Positions 51,861 through 62,179 of a DNA stretch of 64,000 nt are shown here, piece after piece (the first letter of the stretch is position 1; every line of letters starts with the position of its first letter). This DNA is from Sipunculus nudus (Eukaryota > Annelida > Sipuncula > Golfingiida > Sipunculidae). The notes under the pieces are model-generated. The model did not search any database. It had not been told where the DNA came from and saw only the letters and a list, made by a program, of their open reading frames with translations. The translations under genes were made by a program, and so were the position numbers. The stretch spans positions 95,528,624 through 95,592,623 of the forward strand of contig CM049308.1 in NCBI GenBank assembly GCA_026874595.1, given 5' to 3'.

Positions 51861-54470
51861 GTAAGTACACGTTTGTTATTCGATATATCACCTGTCGGTA
51901 AGATGAATCAGCTGAGGGGCCCGGCTGTGCTTCTCACCGTCACGCTGATCACAGCTAAGTACACGTTTGTTATATGATATATCACCTGTTGGTAACATTA
52001 ACCAGCTGGAGGGCCCGGCCGTGCTGCTGACCATCATTCTGATCACAGGTAAGTACACGTTTTTATATGATATATCACCTGTTAGAAAGATGAATCAGCT
52101 GAGGGGCCCGGCTGTGCTTCTCACCGTCACGCTAATCACAGGTAAGTGCACGTTTGTTATATGATATATATCCTGTTGGTAACATTAACCAGCTGGAGGG
52201 CCTGGCAGGGCTGCTGACCGTCACGCTGATCACAGGTAAGTACACGTTGTTATGTGATATATCACCTGTCGGTAACATGTCCCAGCTGAGGGGCCCGGCC
52301 GTGCTACTGACCGTCACGCTGATCACAGGTAAGTACACGTTGTTATATGATATATCACCTGTTAGAAACATGTCCCAGCTGAGGGGCCCGGCCGTGCTAC
52401 TGACCGTCACGCTGATCACAGGTAAATACACGTTGTTATATGATATATCACATGTTAGAAACATGTCCCAGCTGAGGGGCCCGGCCGTGCTACTGACCGT
52501 CACGCTGATCACAGGTAAGTACACGTTGTTATATGATATATCACCTGTTAGAAACATGTCCCAGCTGAGGGGCCCGGCCGTACTACTGACCGTCACGCTG
52601 ATCACAGGTATGTACACGTTGTTATATGATATATCACCTGTCGGTAACATGTCCCAGCTGAGGGGCCCGGCCGTGCTACTGACCGTCACGCTGATCACAG
52701 GTAAGTACACGTTGTTATATGATATATCACCTGTTAGAAACATGTCCCAGCTGAGGGGCCCGGCCGTGCTACTGACCATCATGCTGATCACAGGTAAGTT
52801 CAAGTTGTTATATGATATATCACCTGTTAGAAACATGTACTAGCTGAGGGGCCCGGCCGTGCTACTGACCGTCACGCTGATCACAGGTAAGTACACGTTG
52901 TTATATGATATATCACCTGTTAGAAACATGTCCCAGCTGAGGGGCCCGGCCGTGCTACTGACCGTCACGCTGATCACAGGTAAGTACACGTTGTTATATG
53001 ATATATCACCTGTTAGAAACATGTCCCAGCTGAGGGGCCCGGCCGTGCTACTGACCGTCACGCTGATCACAGGTAAGTACACGTTGTTATATGATATATC
53101 ACCTGTTAGAAACATGTCCCAGCTGAGGGGCCCGGCCGTGCTACTGACCGTCACGCTGATCACAGGTAAGTACACGTTGTTATATGATATATCACATGTT
53201 AGAAACATGTACCAGCTGAGGGGCCCGTCCGTGCTACTGACCGTCACGCTGATCACAGGTAAGTACACGTTGTTATATGATAAAACACCTGTTAGAAACA
53301 TGTCCCAGCTGAGGGGCCCGGCCGTGCTACTGACCGTCACGCTGATCACAGGTAAATACACGTTGTTATATGATATATCACCTGTTAGAAACATGTCCCA
53401 GCTGAGGGGCCCGGCCGTACTACTGACCGTCACGCTGATCACAGGTATGTACACGTTGTTATATGATATATCACCTGTCGGTAACATGTCCCAGCTGAGG
53501 GGCCCGGCCGTGCTACTGACCGTCACGCTGATCACAGGTAAGTACACGTTGTTATATGATATATCACCTGTTAGAAACATGTCCCAGCTGAGGGGCCCGG
53601 CCGTGCTACTGACCATCATGCTGATCACAGGTAAGTTCAAGTTGTTATATGATATATCACCTGTTAGAAACATGTACTAGCTGAGGGGCCCGGCCGTGCT
53701 ACTGACCGTCACGCTGATCACAGGTAAGTACACGTTGTTATATGATATATCACCTGTTAGAAACATGTCCCAGCTGAGGGGCCCGGCCGTGCTACTGACC
53801 GTCACGCTGATCACAGGTAAATACACGTTGTTATATGATATATCACCTGTTAGAAACATGTACCAGCTGAGGGGCCCGGCCGTGCTACTGACCGTCACGC
53901 TGATCACAGGTAAGTACACGTTGTTATATGATATATCACCTGTTAGAAACATGTCCCAGCTGAGGGGCCCGGCCGTGCTACTGACCGTCACGCTGATCAC
54001 AGGTAAGTACACGTTGTTATATGATATATCACATGTTAGAAACATGTACCAGCTGAGGGGCCCGGCCGTGCTACTGACCGTCACGCTGATCACAGGTAAG
54101 TACACGTTGTTATATGATAAAACACCTGTTAGAAACATGTCCCAGCTGAGGGGCCCGGCCGTGCTACTGACCGTCACGCTGATCACAGGTAAATACACGT
54201 TGTTATATGATATATCACCTGTTAGAAACATGTCCCAGCTGAGGGGCCCGGCCCTGCTACTGACCATCATGCTGATCACAGGTAAGTACATGTTTTTTTA
54301 TATATATATCACCTGTCGGTAGCATATACCAGGTGAGGAACCTGCCTTTCCGTTGACCGTCACGCTGATTACAGATAAGTACACGTTTGTTATATGATAA
54401 ATCACATGTCGGTAACATATACCAGCTGAGGGGCCTGGTCATGCTGCTGATCATATGTAAAATAACGTTT
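51861..54470 (+). repeat. 93-bp array of duplicated signal-peptide exons with donors
   Basis: About 28 tandem units of 93 bp (31 codons). A typical unit reads GTAAGTACACG, TTGTTATATGATATATCACC, TGTTAGAAAC, then ATG and a segment translating as MSQLRGPAVLLTVTLIT, then CAG/GTAAGT. Each unit therefore holds a start codon, a signal-peptide-like core and a splice donor in the same phase as exon 1. Most donors are GTAAGT. Others are GTAAAT, GTATGT, or lost (CTAAGT in the first unit, near 51956). A nine-unit block (837 bp) is duplicated: ATGTACTAGCTGAGG occurs near 52836 and 53673. The ends, especially after 54280, are more diverged. Long frames on both strands result from the 93-bp period. Confidence 0.9.
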
Positions 54471-54607
54471 GTTATTTTATATATCATAATGAAATGTGAT
54501 GTCATAAAGGTTTACCTAAAACTCACAGAATGCTATTTTTTCCATTCGTTTAGCAAATTGATGCATAATCTGGTGTATGCTCAGCCATTATCTGACTGAT
54601 CATTTTT

Positions 54608-55415
54608 AGCTCGACTGACTGAAACTCAGAAGTGACCCCCCCACCATATTATTACAATTTAGTACAAAACCTCCAGTTTCTGAAGAAATAGTGCATGATC
54701 TCCATGATTCTTTGCATGCTTATTAATTATGGAGTGTTTCATCAGTTTCTGCATACTGGTGGTGCCACCCTGACTTTTTTTCAAATGTTTACCCCTTTTT
54801 TTATTCTCTATTTTTGATACCCTCAAAGATGTAGTCGTCCGTTAAGAGGGTACAAATCGTAATCATTCAATCTATAACTTTTATTTTAACATCCAGGGAG
54901 GCCAATGAAAAATCTTCTCGGAAACCTGAAATTAGGTCTCTGGTGTCCTTTGAGCTAAAGGGCTTTTAAGTACCCCTCTGTATAATAAAAAATCTTAATA
55001 CAAAACCTCCCGTTTCTGAACAACTAATGCATTCATCACCATGATTCTTTGCATGCACATTCATCATGGAGTATTTCATCAATTCCTGCAGGTTGGTGGT
55101 GCCATCTGGATTTTTTTTTCAAATTTTTACGCATTTTCTTTTAATTTTTTATTGTTAAGACCTTCAAAGAAGTAGTCGTCTGTACACAGGGCACAGCTCG
55201 TAACCATGTTCCTGGAATACTCTAAGTTGACATCCAAGAGAGGTCAATGAAACATCTCCTTGGAAACCTGAAATAAGGTCTCTGTTACCCATATCCTCCA
55301 AGCTATGCTTCAATTGAATGGGGATACCACCTACAAAATTTGGCATTTAAATGATAATATGCCTTTTGCCAATGTCTTCCTAGTCAGCTGTGCATCATGA
55401 CACCTGGGTCACTTG
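54608..55415 (+). mobile_element. TTTTTAGCTC element in the gene's first intron
   Basis: An 808-bp element beginning AGCTCGACTGACTGAAACTC and ending ACACCTGGGTCACTTG, flanked by TT (54606-54607 and 55416-55417). It contains two diverged halves, each with CAAAACCTCC.GTTTCTGAA, CATGATTCTTTGCATGC and a GGTGGTGCCA.C motif, and GGGCACAGCTCGTAACC-type sequence. No coding capacity. It lies between the signal-exon array and exon 2 of the candidate secreted gene, ending only 27 bases before that exon. Confidence 0.85.
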
Positions 55416-55442
55416 TTAATTTACATCTATTCTTTGCTTCAG

Positions 55443-55469
55443 TGGCCACCCAACGTTGCGAGGATATGA
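55443..55469 (+). CDS. Exon 2: 27-bp mini-exon
   Basis: Acceptor TCTTTGCTTCAG and donor GAGGATATGA/GTAAGT bound 27 bases. Joined to the one base left by exon 1 it reads VATQRCEDM plus one base (phase 1 in, phase 1 out). VAT completes a plausible signal-cleavage site, and the first cysteine of the mature protein follows. Both splice sites are strong for so short an exon. Confidence 0.6.
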   Translation, partial: WPPNVARI

Positions 55470-56039
55470 GTAAGTTTATATTTTTTAATAGTTTTGCAAA
55501 TGTAAAATAAGTATTGACTTTTCTGACAAAGGTCACTAATAGAATATGTTAACATTTTGGAGGAATTCCTTAGACGGTGCAGTTGCAGTGTTTTATGCAA
55601 AATTCATAAATTCACCGCCCATATCCTTCAAACATTAAGTGACTTACAGAGAACCGTGCGCTTTTCACTTTTCTCCCAAACAGTTTATTTGATCACGAAA
55701 ATATTGTACAATATATCGAAGTGTTGTCTCATATTTTGAATAAAATTGCTCCATTTAGACATAACACAGTTGTTGTCAGAAGTGAAATAGCCTTGTACAA
55801 CGAAAATATCCGCAGCGAAAAACAAAGATCATTGAGGCTTGAAAGGCAATGGCGTAAAACCAGGTTTGCAGGTGCATCGCCAAGTGTTTATTTTTAGCAA
55901 CGAAATCGCTTATTTTGAGCAATGAAATGTCTTCATCAAACGTTTCCTTGTTGCCTAAAAGGTCAGTGAATGTTCAAGTGACCTTAAGCCTCTTTCAAAA
56001 TTATAAATGGTCTCTTTGGAAATGACACTCAGAGTGAGT
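55470..56039. other. Intron sequence
   Basis: No additional exon supported in this stretch, which leads into a LINE fragment. Confidence 0.4.
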
Positions 56040-57030
56040 TCCCCCGCTATAAATCCACCTCTGCTTTGGCAGATGCTGATACTGCAGAAAAGTTAGAGAA
56101 AATACGCTTTGATAACAAGACGTTTTTGATAACAAGTCCTAACAAGACGTTTTATCAGCGGAGCAAATAATATTTACTCAGGTCAGCCATTCTGAAGAAC
56201 AAGTCAGGGTGATCATCCGTCGCTCAACCTGTAAATCGTGCATGCTCGATCCTATTCCGACTTGGATGGTTAAAGAACTCATCTCAGTATTAGTTCCTGT
56301 TATAACAAAGATTATCAATGAATCATTGCTTAAAGGACATGAACATGGCTCTATGAAAATTGCACATGTTACCCCACTGCTAAAAAATAAGTCGCTCAAT
56401 CCAGAAGAGTGTCGGCCAATGTCGGATCTTAATTTTCTCTCATAGATGCTTGAGCGTGTAGTCGAGAGTCAATTTTTAAACCATATGGAACAAATAATCT
56501 GCATGAACTGAAGCAGTCAGCCTACAAGTAACCACATGGAGTTCAGACAGCCTTGCTCAGTGTTCAAAATGATATTTTGTGTCCTCTTAATAGGAAAAAA
56601 TCGTACCCCGTACTTCTTTTCGTAACTTGGGTGTCATCTTTGATGAACATTTAACAATGACTTATATTAATTCGGTCTTGAGGAGCGCATATTTCCATTT
56701 ACGAAATACTGTTAAAATAATGCGGTATCTTTCAAATGGACTTACCTGCTGGTTCAGGTCTTGTTCATCTGTCTTATAACTTACCGTGCACTGCATGGTC
56801 TATCACCAAAATACACCAATGAACCGGTTTCATCAAATCAATCATCTCGCGCTTTCAGATCTTCAAATCAGCCAGCAGTACATTTATTCACGTTTGGTGG
56901 CAGGGCTTATGCAATTGCTGCCCCAGAAATTTGGAACAAACTTCCCATTCAATGTTCGTTGTACGGACACACTGATTTGTTTTAGGAGTCGTTTATTAAG
57001 ACTGATCTGTCCAGGGAAGCGTAATTTATA
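56040..57030 (+). pseudogene. LINE fragment, internally deleted
   Basis: The 5' half reads RRSTCKSCMLDPIPTWMVKE, then VITKIINESLLKG, KIAHVTPLLKNKSLNPEECR and a LERVVESQ block. This is the start of a Jockey/CR1-like LINE reverse transcriptase. The central catalytic part is missing. The sequence jumps near 56570-56640 to LGVIFDEHLTMT and then the C-terminal region (LTYRALHGLSPKY, GGRAYAIAAPEIWNKLP). Stops and frameshifts throughout. A (TA)n tract starts at 57111, where a 3' tail might be. It lies in the intron between exons 2 and 3. Confidence 0.88.
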
Positions 57031-57110
57031 GTTGTTTCTGATGTTTTTCGGGGATGCTTATAAATATTTTAGATGCTTTTTTAAATCTATTTTATTCATT
57101 TTAATGTTTT

Positions 57111-57111
57111 A

Positions 57112-57162
<51 letters not shown>

Positions 57163-57260
57163 ACGCCGTTAGCTTCATTCTAACCACATTCACCTGATGA
57201 TCGGGTCGCATCCCGTGAAACAGTCTATTGTTAATTTACAGTGGTTTTTCTTCAGTGTTT

Positions 57261-57318
<58 letters not shown>
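57111..57318. repeat. Two (TA)n microsatellites
   Basis: TA tracts at about 57111-57161 and 57261-57318 flank a short unique stretch; either could be a LINE tail. Confidence 0.9.
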
Positions 57319-57321
<3 letters not shown>

Positions 57322-58290
57322 CGCCTTGATTAATCATACATGCTTAGATATGTTGCGCTTTATATATGTGTATAATATAATAATAAAAAACATCCTTTTG
57401 TCTGGGATTTAGCGACCCTAAGATATAAGTGTAAGATTGCGTTAGGAGCACTACAAATGTGATGAACGTTTCTTTGATATGACATGCCTGAAGACCAGAA
57501 ACTAAAGATTCTTAGGCCGAGGTCAGACTTTTCTGCTTGAAAACCAAAAAAAATAGGACCAGCAACAACCCGCAAAAAGACAGAAAAAGCTTTTGGTCTG
57601 CATTATACGCAAATCAAGCTGAAGGTGTACCGGCAAGTGGACATTACCTCCCTGAAACATGGCTATGGAACCTGGACGCTGTGCAGCAAACATCTGAAGA
57701 TTCACGATCAGTTTTACTTTTGCCTACGAAAAAAAAAAAATTGGATGTCATGGGAAGACAAAATCCCCAACACAGATGGGCTGCTCAAAGACAACTAACG
57801 GCAGTTTGCACTCACCAAAGTCCTGCTTTGGCGAGGGGGGGGGGGGGGGGGGGGGTTTAACGTGTGGTGCTGGTGGAAGACCTCTGACCTCTAGCCCAAG
57901 AAACAGAGGACGGCAACTCGAAAGCGCTTTAAAGACGTTCATGGAGTATCCCTTAGAGCTTGTGCCATGCCTGAATATGACTTTGAAGTTTTTGGCACTT
58001 ATCACAGGCACAGGCTCAGGACTGCAGGAATGGCGACCGGACTTGTAGTAGTCTGACCAGAGTATGAACGCTTATCTGTAACGTTTGGACTGCGCCCTCA
58101 AATTGGCAGTTACCGACGTCTCCGTTTATTCGCCTCCCTTGACAAGTTAACATCTATTACTAACAGATATTTAATGTCGCTTTACATTTTAACATCTTAT
58201 ACATACAACTTTAAGAAGTATAATACTATACTGTACATTTTAAGAACTTCAGATATATACTGCCACTACATATATATACATTTTCTACCT
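57319..58290. other. Intron sequence with a G20 tract
   Basis: About 20 consecutive G residues at 57836-57855, continuing the GGCGAG lead-in. Open frames near 57537-58048 have no family signature and run through the G tract. No exon recognised until 58295. Confidence 0.45.
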
Positions 58291-58294
58291 ACAG

Positions 58295-58342
58295 ACATGC
58301 CACCAGAACTTGACAATTCTGGGTGTACCATTTCAATAAATG
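58295..58342 (+). CDS. Exon 3: second cysteine mini-exon
   Basis: Acceptor TTTTCTACCTACAG and donor AAATG/GTGAGT bound 48 bases, phase 1 in and out. In the frame set by exons 1 and 2 it reads N-MPPELDNSGCTISIN plus one base. It adds the second cysteine of the predicted mature N-terminus, so the pair could form a disulfide. It joins in frame to either exon 4 (59615) or the deaminase exon (59749). Confidence 0.6.
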
Positions 58343-58653
58343 GTGAGTATGGTGCCGGATCTTTAAGTTGAAATCTGGCTTTTTCACTGAGAAAGGAGGT
58401 TACGTTCAAACTAATCATTTGACATTTACAGAAAATCGTGTATATAACGATATGTATAACTCAGTGTTTCATTTTTTTATTTCTTGGTCATCTCAGCTTG
58501 ACATTTAAGATAATCAGAAAATGTAATAATCCTGGCAGATAAAAGTAATATATCCGAGCAAAAGTACTGGTATAATCCTCGGGTTGCATCCTTTGGCTTA
58601 CTTTCAGACTAAGCGGGACATTTTAACAGCGAGTAAGAGAACGAAAACAAGGG

Positions 58654-58806
58654 AAAATACTGGGACACGGTCAGCAAATTAAATTTCACAATGCGCCCTC
58701 CCATAAATACTGGGATACGGTCAGCAAATTAAATTTCACAATGCGCCCTCCCATAAATACTGGGACACGGTCAGCAAATTAAATTTCACAATGCGTCCTC
58801 TCATCA
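58654..58806. repeat. 50-bp tandem repeat, three units
   Basis: Three copies of AAATACTGGGACACGGTCAG followed by CAAATTAAATTTCACAATGC and GCCCTCCCAT. Confidence 0.9.
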
Positions 58807-58810
58807 AAAA

Positions 58811-59468
58811 ATGGTGTCCACACCATCTGTGTCTGAGTTCAAGTCCGAGTCAGGTTACTCGTGTCTGAGTCAGGTTAGTCGTGTCCGAGTCAGGTTACTC
58901 GTGTCCGAGTCAGGTTACTCGTGTCCGAGTCAGGTTACTCGTGTCCGAGTCAGGTTACTCGTGTCCGAGTCAGGTTACTCGTGTCCGATTCAGGTTACTC
59001 GTGTCCGAGTCAGGTTACTCGTGTCCGAGTTCCCAAGAGTTCTTGAGATTTGATTCCAAGTCCACCTTATTCAAGTCCGAGTCATTTTGAACCGGAGTTC
59101 AAGTCTGAGTCCGAATCGAATACAAATCTCCGTATTATAAGAAATTTAAAATTTAAAATTTAAAATTGAGATTATCATGTGTATTTTACGTTAGTACATA
59201 TGCTTTTTACTTAAATGTTTAATTACATTTTTCTCTCTATGCAGAGCAAAAGCTTGCTATATATAATCCTTTTGGTGTATTCTGTTAGTATTTCGGATAG
59301 GTATGAGAGACTCGAGAGCGCTTAGGCTAATTTATCGAGTCCTAACCTCAGAGTCCGAGTTCAAGTCCGAGTCCAGGACCCCTGAGTCCAAACCTAAGTG
59401 CGTGTCACAAAAAATGGGCTCTAGTTCGGACAAGAGTCCATGTCCGGACTTGAGTCCTACATCACTGA
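58811..59468 (-). mobile_element. hAT-like non-autonomous element with 20-bp minisatellite
   Basis: Read on the minus strand it starts CAGTGATGTAGGACTCAAGT and continues with repeated GGACTCGGACTTGAACTC words, a terminus style common in hAT non-autonomous elements. The distal part contains about nine copies of a 20-bp unit GTGTCCGAGTCAGGTTACTC (plus strand, 58856-59036). A matching far terminus was not found, so it may be truncated. It lies in the intron between exons 3 and 4. Confidence 0.5.
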
Positions 59469-59614
59469 AAATTGCATATTTAAAAAATAAGAGAAAATAA
59501 TTATCCACCATGGTGATAAGGTTTAACTTGTGCAAATATTTCTAATGCTTCGACCAAAAGATTTGAAATTCCATTCTAATGACTAATTTATCTTAAACAC
59601 TTTTCCTCTTTTAG

Positions 59615-59670
59615 ACATGAGACAGCATCTTGAGATATCAGACCTGACCGAAATTAGAAGAGAGGAGTAA
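59615..59670 (+). CDS. Exon 4: alternative terminal exon (candidate)
   Basis: A strong acceptor (TTTTCCTCTTTTAG) precedes ACATGAGACAGC. In the frame from exon 3 it reads D-MRQHLEISDLTEIRREE and then TAA (59668-59670). Used as the last exon it would give a short secreted peptide of about 60 residues with two cysteines. An alternative weak donor (GA/GTAATC at 59667) exists, but it leaves phase 2, which does not enter the deaminase frame. Both outcomes are possible; a lost base here would also explain the mismatch. Confidence 0.45.
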
Positions 59671-59748
59671 TCATACATCCTTACTTCCTCTAATACATGT
59701 ACATCTTCCATTTGCCAGTATATTAAAATCAATGAATAAATCTTTCAG

Positions 59749-60466
59749 GGATGGAGACCCTTTTGAGAAGCGAAGGATTCCGTGCTCCGTTCATGGCTCC
59801 CCAGATGTACGTCTTTCTGAAGGCCGCCATCATGTGCCAGGGATCAAGTGACTGGAGTCAGGTGTTTGGGATAGTGTGTAGAAGCTGTAGAAGGCGGAGC
59901 GGATCAGCTCTACATGCCGAGGACAACCTCAGCTCTACCTGAGCCATAGACTGTCACCAAGAGATGTTGGTTATTTAAGGAACCAGGTCACAGGTAAACG
60001 GTGTGAGCTGTGGCTGGTTATTAACAGACAACCTTGTCCTACGTGCAGCAGTGCCCACCTACCAGCCGTGAGTAACTGGATCAGAGCACAGCTGTCTTCC
60101 TCAGTGGTTGTCAGGATGGCCTGGGCAGGTTTCCATCCTCATTTCTTTTACCTTTCTCTCAGGACTTGTCAGGCACAGAGGGGCACGGATCGGAGAATCC
60201 AGGAGGCGTACAATGGCTATCGCAGGCTTCGCCGTCTTCACTTTCGGCTGTATCGTTGCATATTCGAGTACCCTTGGTTTACTCGGTGGGGTGTCCAACA
60301 ACGCACAATATATTACAGACAAGGACAAACCAGGTGTGAGTGGCGGAGCATGAGTCGCTGGGCTCGTCGTCGGGCTCGTCGTCTACCGTCCATCGGTGTC
60401 AAGAACGACTGTCTGGGTACACCTGGCAAACCCAGTACAGCCATCATAGGCCTGAACTGGGCTTGA
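59749..60466 (+). CDS. AID/APOBEC-like deaminase domain (copy B), one frameshift
   Basis: Acceptor TAAATCTTTCAG at 59748; with the one base left by exon 3 the frame is G-METLLRSEGF. It continues RAPFMAPQMYVFLKAAIM, QVFGIVCRS and HAEDNLSS (His-Ala-Glu at 59913-59921: zinc His and catalytic Glu). One base is missing at 59935/59936, exposing a TGA at 59940. The following frame is then open for 177 codons to TGA 60464-60466: ELWLVINRQPCPTC (PCxxC at 60032-60046: zinc Cys pair), VVVRMAWAGF, AYNGYRRLRRLHFRLYRC, EYPWFTRW, then an Arg-rich tail. The motif order fits zinc-dependent nucleic-acid deaminases of the AID/APOBEC-like group; other deaminase-fold clades, including toxin-type, remain possible. 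With exons 1-3 it would be secreted; from the ATG at 59751 cytosolic. The intact downstream frame suggests recent loss or an assembly error. Confidence 0.72.
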
Positions 60467-60829
60467 AGGCTCATATTGGAATGCATCAGGTACATCAGGA
60501 CTCGGTTTCATGTACAACTGAAAAATCAGTTTTGCTAAACTTGTCATGAGACTAAACAGTCAGAACTCCCGCCCCCACCCCAAAGTTTCTCTTTTGTTCT
60601 TTCATTTTCGTTCACTACTGTCTTGTTTATTTTTGCACAGTCATTCAGAGGATTAAATTCAAGTGTATCGACTTACCATAGACCCAATAACCCTGAAAAT
60701 GTTAACCAGCTATTCATTAAACCTCAGCCTATACTCATTATGCAGTTTATTAAAATTGAGAATAGATGGAATAATAGAAGTTCATGAGCCTCTCAGTCAA
60801 GAAAGACATATCCCTGTTATATAAAGGCC
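60467..60829. other. 3' flank of deaminase copy B
   Basis: Candidate ATTAAA poly(A) hexamers occur at 60652-60657 and 60716-60721. Nothing else recognised. Confidence 0.4.
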
Positions 60830-61396
60830 TACGTGTGTGCGTGTACAAGGAAAAACCCATCCCTGACGTCCCTGGGGGTATGCACGTATCCATATGTACC
60901 TATTTCACTACTGACCTCCCTATATGTATACATGAATAAATTCACCCCTGACGCCCTTGTGCGTGTAAACGTACAAACATTCACCCCTTGACGCGACTGT
61001 GCGTATAAACGTAAAAACATTCACCCTTGCCGCGACTGTGCGTATAAAGTATAAACATTCATCCCTCGACGCGACTGTATATATAAATGTATTAACATTC
61101 ACCCCTTGACGCGACTGTACGTACAAACGTATAAACATTCACCTCTTGACACAACTGTACGTATAAACGTATAAACATTCACCCCTCGACACGACTGTAT
61201 ATATAAATGTATAAACATTCACCCCTTGACGCGACTGTACGTATAAATGTATAAACATTCACCCCTTGACGCGACTGTACGTACAAACGTATAAACATTC
61301 ACCCCTTGATGTATATATAAATGTATAAACATTCACCCCTTGACGCGACTGTACGTATAAACGTATAAACATTCACCCCTCGACGCGATTGTACAT
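60830..61396. repeat. 40-bp minisatellite
   Basis: About 14 units around TGACGCGACTGTACGTATAA followed by ACGTATAAACATTCACCCCT. The first units are more diverged. The array resumes for one partial unit at 62141-62175 after the LTR insertion. Confidence 0.9.
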
Positions 61397-62140
61397 TGTT
61401 ACGGAACCTAATAACAACAGATCACGTAGTCGTGACGAAAAGAAGTCAGTGTTTTTTTTTGTTTAACAAATAATTATAATTTATTCTTAAAACAATCCTA
61501 ACATTAAATCCACTAAATCAATACAATTACACAATAAAACAATAAAAATGTACAGTACTAGAGCGTTCGGGTCCTAGGCTTTGATTCTGGATACCACCAT
61601 TGTCAAAGCTCAACAAGTCCTTTAAAACATATAATCCAGATGAACAGTTCACGTAAAGTCTTCTCAAAATCAATCTGTTGTAATCCAAAAGTGAAGTTCT
61701 GGTAATAGTCCCAAAAGCAAACTAAAGACTGAATAAAATCTGTTACAAAGTTCGAAGAATATCTATATGTGCTGCAATTATCGGAAGATCCATAAACTGA
61801 CTCATACTTTTTCGCGTCCGCTGGAATTTTTCTCTCTCTCCCCTCGGCTCTAAACACAGCCCCTATTTATAACTCATTTTCCGAAAATTCTAGAAATGCA
61901 AATCTCCACAGAAAAACACACACGTTACAGGAACAGACTTGAAACATCTAGAACAAAGAACTCTGTGTTTTTACATTTCAGACCCCACACGTGGGCCAGG
62001 TCAACTGGCACGTCTCCCATGGCAACGAACTATGCCGGCCTAACAGACACATGCAAGACTCTAGCGCACAACAAACCCGGGCCTGCCTAACACGAATCAG
62101 AATGTCAACAGCGCACAATAAAAAAAAGACAACTATAACA
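61397..62140 (-). mobile_element. Minus-strand solo LTR in the 40-bp array
   Basis: A 744-bp block aligns with 31427-32220: TGTTACGGAACCTAATAACA and CAGATCACGTAGTCGTGACG at the left, GCTCTAAACACAGCCCCTAT in the middle and CAGACCCCACACGTGGGCC near the right. On the minus strand it starts TGTTATAGTTG, has TATAAATAGGGGC near 61861-61873 and ends TTCCGTAACA, giving TGTTA...TAACA termini. No clear target duplication, perhaps because the array itself is variable. It is longer at its minus-strand start than the copy at 31427. Confidence 0.75.
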
Positions 62141-62179
62141 ATATATAAACGTATAAATATTCACCCCAATGCCTCTGTT

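Noticed and set aside
52132-54322. Long frames on both strands in the 93-bp array
   Set aside because: The unit is a multiple of three without stops in these frames, and the plus-strand frame reads straight through the splice donors. I interpret the units as duplicated exon-plus-donor segments, not as one repeat protein.
60108-60353. Overlapping frame with a membrane-like segment (FAVFTFGCIVAYSSTLGLLG) in deaminase copy B
   Set aside because: The other frame is the one that aligns with copy A and with deaminase C-terminal features, and it is open for longer.
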